A stretch of DNA of 43,915 nt from positions 1 to 43,915 of the forward strand of contig JAHBXG010000030.1 of NCBI GenBank assembly GCA_019636565.1, read 5' to 3'. Source of the stretch: Phycisphaeraceae bacterium (GTDB taxonomy: Bacteria; Planctomycetota; Phycisphaerae; Phycisphaerales; UBA1924). Position 1 is the stretch's first letter, and the number at the start of each line of letters is the position of its first letter. Of this stretch, positions 8,435 through 16,161 are shown in pieces. The notes under the pieces are model-generated. The model saw only the letters and a program-made list of their open reading frames with translations, was not told the DNA's origin and ran no database searches. The position numbers and the translations under genes were made by a program.

Positions 8435-8711
8435 AAAGAACTCCAGCGACCGGGTGTGGAACCGCCAAGTCCCGATTTCGCCCCGCATCTTTTCGGTGGT
8501 GTGTTTGATCGCAGCTTGCTACTCCGGATTGCTCCTGCAACCGGGCATGTGGCCGACTGTTTGCGTCTTTGCCGCGCTGAGCGTGCTCTTTGCAATCGTG
8601 AGTCTTGTGCGAGAGGGAAAGGCAAAGCGCGGCGAGATTCGCGTGGGGGTGGTCATCGACCTTTTGATTGTGATGCTCAATATCGGAGTCGTTGTCGGAT
8701 CCGTAAACTGA
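8421..8711 (+). CDS. Small two-helix membrane protein
   Basis: 96 residues from ATG 8421, preceded by a purine-rich ribosome-binding site (AGGAAG). Two or three hydrophobic helices are visible: IFSVVCLIAACYSGLLLQ, WPTVCVFAALSVLFAIVSLV and a C-terminal VVIDLLIVMLNIGVVVG, with a charged loop (REGKAKRGE) between the second and third. No catalytic motif is apparent and the family is unknown. It overlaps the preceding membrane-anchored gene, suggesting a shared transcript and possibly a joint envelope role. Confidence 0.6.
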   Translation: MATTEKNSSDRVWNRQVPISPRIFSVVCLIAACYSGLLLQPGMWPTVCVFAALSVLFAIVSLVREGKAKRGEIRVGVVIDLLIVMLNIGVVVGSVN

Positions 8712-9793
8712 TGCGACGCACTCGCGTCGGAAGAAAAGACGGGCGCCAGTGCCACGGGTCAAGCCAGCGCGACGTAGACGAAGCAAATGAAGTTGAAGGA
8801 TCAATAAGGCGGTCGATTTCCGATCAGGCCGGCAGCCAGCGGGCAGGGTTTCAAAACGCAGAAAGGGCCGCCGTGACTGGCGACCCCTTCGAACGAAAAT
8901 GGGCAGAGCCGGACTTGAACAAACTCAGTTTCCTGCGGGAAAAACCGATGGTGACGGAAAAAGCGGCGCAGAAAGCGGCGCAGTTGCTAACCAAAGCGGG
9001 CCGAATGGTACTGTCACGGCTTCCGGCGGAAAGGGGTCGGAGGCGCCCGACAGACCCGCGCCGGAGACCGGCTTGACTCGGGTTGTTGAGTCTTGGGCTG
9101 AGCTTCCCGCGGCGATTCGGGCAGGAATCGTTGCCATGGTCGACGCGACCAAGCCCCGTCCGGCGAGTGAGCGGGCAGGCTTCACGAGCATTGGAAGGGA
9201 CACGCCGAAGTAAAGACCAAACGCCGATTCATGGAGTCGAGCGCCCTTCCCAGCAATTTGCGGGTTGCCGCAGCAGTGTTGTCGTTTCCGCGTTGTTCCG
9301 TGAAGGGCTGTCGCGGCTCAAGCGGCCAGGTTGCGCGTGGTAGCCCCTTTCAGCCGCGCCGCCGGATATGGCCGGTTTGATCTGGGCAAATGGCAGTGGC
9401 CAGCCTGGCACAACTCGCCGACGGTGTCATACCAGTCGCAGCGTGAACGAGCGGCTTGGCGCGGCGATGCAGTGCACGGTTTGGCCAAACTCGCATGAGT
9501 TGGGCGGTTGACAGAAAAGGCGATGGAAAGTGCGCGAATAGAGGACGGAATCCGGTCGCGAACGGGACGGAAAGAAGACAAACTCGGGACAAAGGCGGGA
9601 CAGAACCGGGATAAAGGCGGCGTCACGGGCCGTACAAGATCCCTCTTGCGCTGGGTGCTCATGCTTCAGTCTCTCGCTCGAAGCTCAAGCGGCATCGCAC
9701 AAAAATCTGGCGCCAAGGGGCCCCATTCCAAAAGGTTGTACCACGCGCCGGTGGCGATTTTGGTTGGCAACGTGACGTAACGACCGTTCCGAT
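8712..9793. other. Degenerate region without intact genes
   Basis: 1082 bases with no gene I can support apart from the fragment at 8899-9213. Frames are short, change register and lack family-like composition. A 22-base periodic segment (GGGACAAAGGC, then GGGATAAAGGC after GGGACAGAACC) occurs at about 9588-9620. The stretch separates the left-hand genes from the catabolic cluster and has the look of decayed accessory DNA. Confidence 0.5.
8899..9213 (+). pseudogene. Possible integrase C-terminal tail relic
   Basis: A 104-codon frame encodes GRAGLEQTQ, then GAESGAVAN, and near the end VVESWAELPAAIRAGIVAMV. I recall similar tails at the C-termini of planctomycete tyrosine recombinases (a GLEPTT-like peptide, then a W..LP..IRAGI.AMV helix), but no catalytic domain is present upstream, where the frame is closed by stops near 8790-8796. 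Bases 8900-8920, read on the minus strand, resemble a tRNA T-loop plus acceptor end (GTTCAAGTCC...TCTGCCCA), a common integration-site theme, although no complete tRNA can be folded. It may be the remnant of an integrated element. It could also be chance, so confidence is low. Confidence 0.3.
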
Positions 9794-10696
9794 TCACGGG
9801 CAAATGAGCGTGTTGTACGCGGCGGCAAATTCGACAAAGTCAGCATCGTCTACCACGCCATCCGCATTAATGTCGCCGGGGCAACCGGGGGGCATCGTGG
9901 GGTCGGCGCAATCGAGAATGTTGTACGAATTTGCGAAGATGACGAAGTCCGCGTCATCGACGAACGTGTCTCCGTTGAGATCGGCGGGACAGGGGCAAGG
10001 GCCCGTGATAAATGTGATCACCAACTGCGGGCGGCGCTCGTCATCGTCGTACTCTGAGGCGAGGCCACTGAAGACGCCATCGGTCGTGTCACCAGTGTTG
10101 GTGGTGAGGAGGGGATTGCCGGCCGGGCCGCGGATGTGGAACCCGAAGTTGGCTCGTGCGCCGGACTCCCAAGAGTTGTAGAGGGCGGTGATATCCCATG
10201 CGATGTAGCGATTGCTGGGCGCCGAGACCACGATAGAAGAAGCGGGGGATGATTCATAGTCAACACCGGCGACCATACCCGGGGCGCTCCAAGGGACGCC
10301 GGGCATGCGCTCGATCCAGTTGGAGCCGTATTCGTCCCAGTCGACTTTCATCGGATAGAGACCGAAGGCCCAGGGGACCGTGGCGTTGCCGTTGTTCACA
10401 TCGATAAACGTGTAGGTCGAGAGCCAGAGACGGTATTCGACCTTTGTGATGCTGCAATGCGAGGGGAGAGACGCGAGATTGACGCGAACGATCGGGCGTC
10501 CTTTGTCGAGGCTGATGCCGCGCTCGTCGTAGTAATACAAGCCGTTGGGACCGAAATTGACGAGCGGGTCGTTGTTGTAGAGAAAATTGTCGGCGCCGTT
10601 TGAGTTGTTCAGCGGGATTTGGATTTCATCTGCGGTCGCGACGCCAAAGCAGAGGCCGGATGAAAGGATGGAAGCCGCCCAGATCGCCTTCTTCAT
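9794..10696 (-). CDS. DNRLRE-type secreted protein with dockerin-like repeats
   Basis: 300 residues from ATG 10696, with AGGAG about 7 bases upstream. A signal peptide (MKKAIWAASILSSGLCFGVATA) precedes a DNRLRE/CBM96-like beta domain (DNFLYNND...GPNGLYYYDERG...GRPIVRVNL...ITALYNSW...DTTDGVF). The C-terminus has two dockerin-like calcium-binding repeats (DLNGDTFVDDADFVIFANSY and DINADGVVDDADFVEFAAAY), the form common in planctomycetes. It is clearly a paralogue of the protein at 23555-24352, which ends in a PEP-CTERM-like signal instead. It is secreted and may bind glycans or the cell surface. It lies 81 bases after the leftward Gfo/Idh/MocA gene, so it is either the operon's last gene or has its own promoter at the palindrome 10749-10763. 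Confidence 0.8.
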   Translation of the reverse strand: MKKAIWAASILSSGLCFGVATADEIQIPLNNSNGADNFLYNNDPLVNFGPNGLYYYDERGISLDKGRPIVRVNLASLPSHCSITKVEYRLWLSTYTFIDVNNGNATVPWAFGLYPMKVDWDEYGSNWIERMPGVPWSAPGMVAGVDYESSPASSIVVSAPSNRYIAWDITALYNSWESGARANFGFHIRGPAGNPLLTTNTGDTTDGVFSGLASEYDDDERRPQLVITFITGPCPCPADLNGDTFVDDADFVIFANSYNILDCADPTMPPGCPGDINADGVVDDADFVEFAAAYNTLICP

Positions 10697-10748
10697 GACA
10701 GAACTCCTGTTGCTCGATTGTCCAAGCCGGAGCATACCAAAAACCAGC

Positions 10749-10763
10749 GACATGCAACATGTC
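10749..10763. promoter_or_regulatory. 15-bp perfect palindrome, candidate operator
   Basis: GACATG-CAA-CATGTC forms a perfect 6+6 inverted repeat with a 3-base centre, 53 bases upstream of the DNRLRE-dockerin start codon. On the minus strand it overlaps TTGACA (10760-10765) and precedes a TATGCT (10731-10736), although the spacing between these two is too long for a standard promoter. It could be a regulator-binding site or a small hairpin. Confidence 0.4.
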
Positions 10764-10777
10764 AAATACAGGTTCAG

Positions 10778-11755
10778 TCAAATTTTTTGGTCCGAAAAAA
10801 CCTGATTCGGGGAGGGGTAATTTGGCGGCGTTGGGAGCTCGATCCACGCTTGATTCTGAGCGAGCGAACGCTGGGCGCATTCGATGACGGCGATGGTTTC
10901 CGCTATGTTTTCAAGGCAAATTGCGGGGGGCTCGCCTTCAAAAAAGCAGCAGATACTTGCCACCAGACGATCGTAACTGGAGGACAGGCTGGCTTCGAAC
11001 GCGAATAAGGAAGTTTCCCCCCGGAGCAACACGGTAAATGGCGAGGTACCGGTGAGGTCGAGACCGATAACCGCCGCACGACCGTCGTGGTATTCGAGGA
11101 TGATTCGATGGCCGGCGCGCTCGACTCGGGCTCGGACGCGGCGGACTCCGCCGGATCGGGACCAGAGTGAATCGACGAGTTCGAAAGTGTGGCAGCCGTA
11201 GTACCAGAGTCCGGGCATCTCGGCGGCGTCCTGGAACGGACCGTTCGCTTCTATGGAAATGAGCCGGCCAAGGGATTCGACCGGAAGGTCGGGAACAGTG
11301 TCGATGAACCGCAAAGCGGAAGCGGAGTAACAACGCGCTCCATGTGCCTTGACAAATTGAAGAAGTGCCGCGGCTTCGGAGGCGGAGCAGGTGAGCGGCT
11401 TGTCAATGAACGTCGGCAGGCGCCGGGTCAGTGCGTGCATTGCCAGATCGAAGTGGCGATTTCCGTTGACAACAAGGACCATGACTGCGTCGACCGAAGA
11501 CAGGAACTCGTTGAGCGTTTTGGGGAACTGGATCCCCAATGCACGGAGCGAGGCTGCCGCGACTTCGGACTTCGTCTGCGATGTGCGCGGATCTGAAGAG
11601 TCTTGGGCATCCCAGCAGGAGGTGACGCGGCACTTTGTTTGACCTTGCGCGTGAAGGCCGTACATTCGGCGGCTGAATTGGAGCGTGTGGGAAGAGTCGA
11701 GGCCGATGGCGCCGACACGGATGATGGTTTGAGTGGGTGTTTCGAGGTGTGCCAC
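10778..11755 (-). CDS. Gfo/Idh/MocA-family oxidoreductase, divergent
   Basis: 325 residues, GTG start at 11755 only 5 bases after the stop of the preceding acetyltransferase gene, so translationally close. An N-terminal Rossmann segment (RVGAIGLDSSH, residues 13-23) lacks a standard GxGxxG. The usual EKP motif appears as D117-K118-P119 in TFIDKPLT. The second domain contains YYGCHTFELVDSLW. Family members are NAD(P)-dependent dehydrogenases of sugars, inositols or related polyols. The altered nucleotide-binding and EKP motifs suggest a divergent member. It is the penultimate or last gene of the leftward catabolic operon; the substrate is unknown. Confidence 0.75.
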   Translation of the reverse strand: MAHLETPTQTIIRVGAIGLDSSHTLQFSRRMYGLHAQGQTKCRVTSCWDAQDSSDPRTSQTKSEVAAASLRALGIQFPKTLNEFLSSVDAVMVLVVNGNRHFDLAMHALTRRLPTFIDKPLTCSASEAAALLQFVKAHGARCYSASALRFIDTVPDLPVESLGRLISIEANGPFQDAAEMPGLWYYGCHTFELVDSLWSRSGGVRRVRARVERAGHRIILEYHDGRAAVIGLDLTGTSPFTVLLRGETSLFAFEASLSSSYDRLVASICCFFEGEPPAICLENIAETIAVIECAQRSLAQNQAWIELPTPPNYPSPNQVFSDQKI

Positions 11756-11760
11756 CTTGA

Positions 11761-12927
11761 TTAAATCCGATCCTGCATGGGAATCATGAGGGGGAGAGGT
11801 CGCCAGAGAGCGAGCGCAGCGGCGCGGTGGGGCAAATTGGAAGGGAGCGGGCTGGCCAGGGTGCGAAGCAATTGAACGGGATCGGCTTCGAAGTTGGGCG
11901 GGTCGTCGCTCGGGGTGCAGGTGGCGTGACTATCGACGCTCATGCGGAAGGCGAACGATTTGCGAGTCGCTTGCGGCGCGATTCGCGTTTCTGCGTTCAC
12001 TTTTATCACGCACGATCCGGGTGTGAGCGGCGTTGCGATGTGTTTGGCCTGAAGGAGCGCACCCAAGACTGCGGGCCAGTCGTAGATGCGCCAGTTGCTG
12101 GCTTCGATCAAAGAGACATCGTCGCAGAGCTCTTCGAGCCGATTGAATCGAGCATCACGGATGAGCGGTGCGAAGAGGCGAATGGACTGGCCGGCGACCG
12201 CGACCTGGTGTGAAAGAAAGGCTTCGAGTGCAGAGTTGGAGTCGAAGCAGCATTCGACAGAGGTTGAATCGTTTGGGTCGGAGCAGGTGTAGCCGATGAC
12301 GCGGCCGTCGGGGGCGCGGGTGACCAGCGGTTGACGCCGCCAGTTGTGGAGGTGGCGCGGGAATGCGTCGACCGATCGCGTGCAGTGCATTGGTTGCCGG
12401 CGATAGAGCGCGTGCATGGCTGGGAGGTCTGCCGCAGTTGCGGAACCGACGTGGTATGAATTGGTGTCGCGGTCGCCTTTCGGCAGATCGGCGTGCTCGA
12501 GGCTGTTTGCGCTGATAACGAAAGATGCTTCGACGCCTGCCTTTTCGAAACCCCAGTGTCCGTAACGGCGGCGATTTCCGCCCAGACAGGCGGCGTGGAA
12601 CCCGTTGCGTTCGATCTCCAACATCGCGGCGTCCATCAGCAATCGCATGAGGCCCTGGCCCCGGAAGTCGGGATGAACGCTGACGCCACCGATGCCAGCG
12701 AGATGGAGGTGAACGCTTCCGACTACCCAGTCGATTGGGAAGACTCCGACGATCGCGGCGATCCGGCCGTTCCGACGGATCGCAAGGTTGCGGCGCATGT
12801 GTTGATCGGTGGGTTGGTAGAGCGCAGGGACGAGCTCGGCGAAGTTGGGATCGTTGAACACCAAGCTGAGGTGCGCAACAGCTTCTTCGAAGTCGGAGGC
12901 GGTGAGTTTGATGATGGAGTCGGTCAC
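11761..12927 (-). CDS. Eis-like GNAT N-acetyltransferase
   Basis: 388 residues with the size and layout of Eis-type acetyltransferases: an N-terminal GNAT domain with the acetyl-CoA motif HPDFRGQGLM (residues 85-94), a second GNAT-like half (around 150-290), and a C-terminal SCP2-like domain (about 290-388). Eis proteins acetylate amino groups, including those of aminoglycosides. In this neighbourhood, next to a NagB/PIG-L amino-sugar gene, an amino-sugar or related amine is a plausible substrate, but that is inference. It is followed 5 bases later by the Gfo/Idh/MocA gene and preceded by a 43-base gap after the NagB fusion gene. Start at ATG 12927 (MTDSIIKLTASDFEEA). Confidence 0.8.
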   Translation of the reverse strand: MTDSIIKLTASDFEEAVAHLSLVFNDPNFAELVPALYQPTDQHMRRNLAIRRNGRIAAIVGVFPIDWVVGSVHLHLAGIGGVSVHPDFRGQGLMRLLMDAAMLEIERNGFHAACLGGNRRRYGHWGFEKAGVEASFVISANSLEHADLPKGDRDTNSYHVGSATAADLPAMHALYRRQPMHCTRSVDAFPRHLHNWRRQPLVTRAPDGRVIGYTCSDPNDSTSVECCFDSNSALEAFLSHQVAVAGQSIRLFAPLIRDARFNRLEELCDDVSLIEASNWRIYDWPAVLGALLQAKHIATPLTPGSCVIKVNAETRIAPQATRKSFAFRMSVDSHATCTPSDDPPNFEADPVQLLRTLASPLPSNLPHRAAALALWRPLPLMIPMQDRI

Positions 12928-12970
12928 GATGGTGTGGTGTGGACGAGAGGCGCAAAGGCGGCGGCCGTGA

Positions 12971-15025
12971 TCAGTGGAGGTCTCCGGACGCGCTCGATCG
13001 TTCGGCGGTCGAGGATCGTGCCACGGGCTTTGCCTCTGTCAGCGAACCATCTGCGGCACTCGGTGTCCAGCGGACAAAGCCTTCGATGGCTTCGTACTCG
13101 GCGAGGCCGAGGAGGTCGTAGAGCTCCGCAGTGTGGCGGTTTCGGTGCTCGGCCCGCTGCCAGAATTCGCGCTGATCGCTGGGGCCGGGGAAGAGTGCGC
13201 TGTCCTTCTGGCTTTCGTGCTTGAAGATCGCGTAGCGTTTGCGCATGACTTCATCGGGGGAAAGAGGGACAGCCATTTCGATCTGTTCGGGCTCCCATTC
13301 CTGCCATGCGCCGCGGTAGAGCCAGAGCGTGCAGTGTTTCATCCACTCGCGGCTTGCGAGGCGGTGCATGGCGGTTGTAATAGCGGCGAGGCAGACGCGA
13401 TGCGTGCCGTGAGGATCGGAGAGATCGCCGGCGGCGTAGACCTGATGCGGCTCAACGCGATCGAGCAGGTCCATCGTGATGCGGATGTCTTCTTCGCCAA
13501 GCGGCTTTTTGCGAACGCGCCCGGTTTCGTAGAAGGGGAGATCGAGGAAGTGGATGTTCTCGTGCTTGACGCCGGAATAGCGTGCGCCGGCGCGGGCTTC
13601 GGTGCGGCGGATGAGCGTTTTGATGCGCTGGAGTTCGGGCGAATCGACTTGGCCGGCCTGCTTGCGGGTGACGAATTCTTCGACGCTTTTCTCGATTGCT
13701 TCGGCGGCTTGTTGTCCGTGATCGCCGAGGCGGTCTTTGAAGGCGTGGGCGAATTCGGCGACGAAATCGGCGTGGCGGATCGCGGATTCATCCCAGACGG
13801 CGATGTTGCCGCTGGTTTGATAGGCGACGTGGACCTCGTGGCCCTGATCGCAAAGACGGATAAATGTTCCGCCCATGCTGATGACGTCATCGTCGGGATG
13901 GGGGCTGAACAGAACGACGCGCTTAGGGAAAATGTCGTGGCCGGAGACACTGATTCGTCCGTGGCGCTCGTGAGGGTCGCCGGGCTTGGCGGGGGGCTTG
14001 CCCCCGGGCCAGCCGGTGATGGTATTTTGGAGGCTGCGAAAGACTTCGATGTTGATGTCGTAGGCGCCGCCGCGGGAGCTGAGCATATCTTGGAGGCCGT
14101 GCTCGTTGTAGTCTTCGTCGGTGAGTTTCAAAATGGGTTTCTGGAGAGTGCGTGCGAGCCAAATAGTGGCCCTGCGGACGGTTTGCTCGTTCCACGAAAT
14201 GCCAAAGTTGTCGATCGGCCCGAGGAGCCAGGGGGTTTTGAAGCGGGTGAGTTCTGCGGCTGCCGCGGCATCGAGCATGATGCGGGCGTTTGGATGCTGC
14301 TGGAGAAACGACGCGGCGATGGTGCTGGTGATTTCGCCTTCGACGGCTTTCTTGATGACGTGCGCCTTGTGCTCACCGAAGGCAAGGAGGATGATGCGTT
14401 TGGAATCGAGAATGGAACCAACACCCATCGTGACCGCCTTGCGCGGGACGTGACGCTCGCCGAAGAAGTCGCTCGCGGCGTCCATTCGGGTAACGCGATC
14501 GAGCGTGATGAGGCGAGTGCGACTCTCGCGGGAAGAGCCGGGCTCGTTGAAGCCGACGTGACCGGTGCGGCCGATGCCGAGGATCTGGAGGTCGATGCCG
14601 CCGGCGGCCTGGATTTGGCGTTCGTATTGATCGCAGAAGTGGGGGATTTGCTCGGGCCGAAGGGTGCCATCGGGGATGTGGGCGTTGGCGGGTTCGATGT
14701 CGATGTGGTCGAACAGGTATTCGCGCATAAAGCGGCGGTAGGACTGCAGTTCTTCGGGCTGCATCGGCCAATATTCGTCGAGGTTGAACGAGACGACATT
14801 CTTGAAGGAAAGGCCCTCGTGCTTGTGGAGGCGGACGAGTTCTTCGTAGACGGCCTGCGGGGTGGAGCCGGTGGCGAGACCGAGGACGGCATTCTGGCCT
14901 TTGGCGGCGCTGGCGCGGATGAGCGAAGCGATCTCGCTCGCGACTGCGGTGCTCGCAGCGCGGCTGGATGCGTGAACGGTGACGGGGATTTTTTCAATAC
15001 CCAAGCCTGAAGGGAAAGGAGCCAT
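12971..15025 (-). CDS. nagB: NagB-like deaminase fused to PIG-L deacetylase domain
   Basis: 684 residues. The first ~280 are glucosamine-6-phosphate deaminase-like: ATGSTPQ, FNLDEYW with D83, and GIGRTGHVGFNEPGSS with H156 and E161. These align with E. coli NagB D72, H143 and E148, but the D141 position is T154. From about residue 375 there is a PIG-L/LmbE domain with SPHPDDDV and DPHGTH, the zinc-binding elements of N-deacetylases. Related NagB-PIG-L fusions of about 640 residues occur in other phyla, especially Bacteroidetes. The expected roles are N-deacetylation of an amino sugar and deamination/isomerisation of its phosphate; the Asp-to-Thr change leaves the deaminase activity uncertain. 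It is an internal gene of the leftward operon, starting at ATG 15025. Confidence 0.85.
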   Translation of the reverse strand: MAPFPSGLGIEKIPVTVHASSRAASTAVASEIASLIRASAAKGQNAVLGLATGSTPQAVYEELVRLHKHEGLSFKNVVSFNLDEYWPMQPEELQSYRRFMREYLFDHIDIEPANAHIPDGTLRPEQIPHFCDQYERQIQAAGGIDLQILGIGRTGHVGFNEPGSSRESRTRLITLDRVTRMDAASDFFGERHVPRKAVTMGVGSILDSKRIILLAFGEHKAHVIKKAVEGEITSTIAASFLQQHPNARIMLDAAAAAELTRFKTPWLLGPIDNFGISWNEQTVRRATIWLARTLQKPILKLTDEDYNEHGLQDMLSSRGGAYDINIEVFRSLQNTITGWPGGKPPAKPGDPHERHGRISVSGHDIFPKRVVLFSPHPDDDVISMGGTFIRLCDQGHEVHVAYQTSGNIAVWDESAIRHADFVAEFAHAFKDRLGDHGQQAAEAIEKSVEEFVTRKQAGQVDSPELQRIKTLIRRTEARAGARYSGVKHENIHFLDLPFYETGRVRKKPLGEEDIRITMDLLDRVEPHQVYAAGDLSDPHGTHRVCLAAITTAMHRLASREWMKHCTLWLYRGAWQEWEPEQIEMAVPLSPDEVMRKRYAIFKHESQKDSALFPGPSDQREFWQRAEHRNRHTAELYDLLGLAEYEAIEGFVRWTPSAADGSLTEAKPVARSSTAERSSASGDLH

Positions 15026-15054
15026 TTCAGATTCCTTGATCTCTCAATTGCGGT

Positions 15055-16161
15055 TCACTCGGGCATGCTGCTTGATAGGCATTCGGCGCCGTCGGCGGTT
15101 ATGAGGTAGGTCTCTTCGATTCGAATGTTGGCGTAGGGGAGGTAGGCACCGGGCTCGATGCAGATGACGTCTCCGGGGCGGAGTATGTCGGTGATTCCGG
15201 GGTTGATGTCGGGTGCTTCGTGGAGGCGGAGGCCGAGACCGTGGCCGCCGTGATGACTGAGTCCTTGGACGGACGGAACTGTGCGCAGGGCGCTGTCCAT
15301 TGCTGTCCAGATTTCATTGCCAGAAACGCCGGGTCGGAGGAGCGGTTGTATTTGGGAATGGACGGAATTAACGTGGTTGATGAGACGAAACTGTTCACCT
15401 GTCGGCGTACCCACGGGGAAGGCGCGTGCGAGGTCGGACCAGTACCCTGCGACCTGCGTCCAAGCGTCGATGGTGTAGATCTGCCCGGCGGAAATTGCTC
15501 GGTCACGGCACGGTCCGCCGGGAGTGCCGCATTGGTAATCGCCATCGTGCACGACCTTCTCGCCCGCTGCCAACATGGCGCCGCGGGCGCCTGCGGCGAA
15601 GACTTCGAGCTCGGTTGCGCCCGGCGTGATCGCATTGGCGATCGAAGAAAACGCGGCGAGGTTGGCTCGGATTGCGGCGCGGATGCGGAAGAGGTCGAGA
15701 GCGTCTTTGGTGCGTTCGAGATCGAAGACAATGCGATCGACTGGCTCGGAGGCGCCCAGGCTAAGGTTCGCGAGAAGCTGGGCGGAAACCGATTCGCGCT
15801 GAACTCCGACGCGAGCGCCTGCGAGGCGGAAACGAGAAACGGCAAGGTGGATCAGCTTCGGCATCAGTTCGGTGGGAATCGTGCCACCGATGTGCCAGGG
15901 ATATGAAAAGACCTGATCGACGGCGTGCTTGACCTCGGTTTCCGGGCAGACGAGAGTGGATTCGCCCGACGCGCGGATGAGCAGGCATGCGGGGGCGTGC
16001 AGGGGTGGGCTGAGCGGAAAACCGGTGAAATAGGTGATGTCGCGCGGATCCGTGAGAAGAACGCCGTCGAGCCTTGCTCCGGAGGTGCGTTCGATCAGAC
16101 GATCACGCCGTTCGCGGGCGTGCGAGGCTGGAATGGGCGGGGATGTGGCGAACCGATTCAC
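15055..16161 (-). CDS. M24-family metallopeptidase (Xaa-Pro peptidase-like)
   Basis: 368 residues with the two-domain creatinase/prolidase plan: an N-terminal domain beginning near LDGVLLTDPRDITYFTGF and a C-terminal pita-bread domain. All five metal ligands of family M24 can be placed: D232 (TIDAW), D243 (SDLAR), H307 (GGHGLG), E336 (IEPGAY) and E349 or E350 (RIEE). The residue two after the first ligand is Trp rather than the usual Gly. The start codon overlaps the end of the aminotransferase gene by 4 bases, so they are coupled. M24 enzymes cleave Xaa-Pro bonds or C-N bonds of small molecules such as creatine; in a catabolic operon with an aminotransferase a small-molecule amidohydrolase-like role is possible. 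Confidence 0.85.
   Translation of the reverse strand: MNRFATSPPIPASHARERRDRLIERTSGARLDGVLLTDPRDITYFTGFPLSPPLHAPACLLIRASGESTLVCPETEVKHAVDQVFSYPWHIGGTIPTELMPKLIHLAVSRFRLAGARVGVQRESVSAQLLANLSLGASEPVDRIVFDLERTKDALDLFRIRAAIRANLAAFSSIANAITPGATELEVFAAGARGAMLAAGEKVVHDGDYQCGTPGGPCRDRAISAGQIYTIDAWTQVAGYWSDLARAFPVGTPTGEQFRLINHVNSVHSQIQPLLRPGVSGNEIWTAMDSALRTVPSVQGLSHHGGHGLGLRLHEAPDINPGITDILRPGDVICIEPGAYLPYANIRIEETYLITADGAECLSSSMPE

Noticed and set aside
8897..8980. Complete tRNA gene on the minus strand
   Set aside because: Only the T-loop/acceptor end resembles a tRNA; the matching 5' acceptor strand and anticodon arm are absent and the T-stem pairs poorly.
9508..9780. 90-codon plus-strand frame in the empty region
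   Set aside because: It contains short internal repeats, no family-like motif and no convincing ribosome-binding site.
12974..15010. 678-codon plus-strand frame opposite the nagB-like gene
   Set aside because: It is the antisense of the NagB-PIG-L gene, is rich in Gly/Val/Asp from mirrored codons, and the minus-strand protein has clear catalytic motifs.
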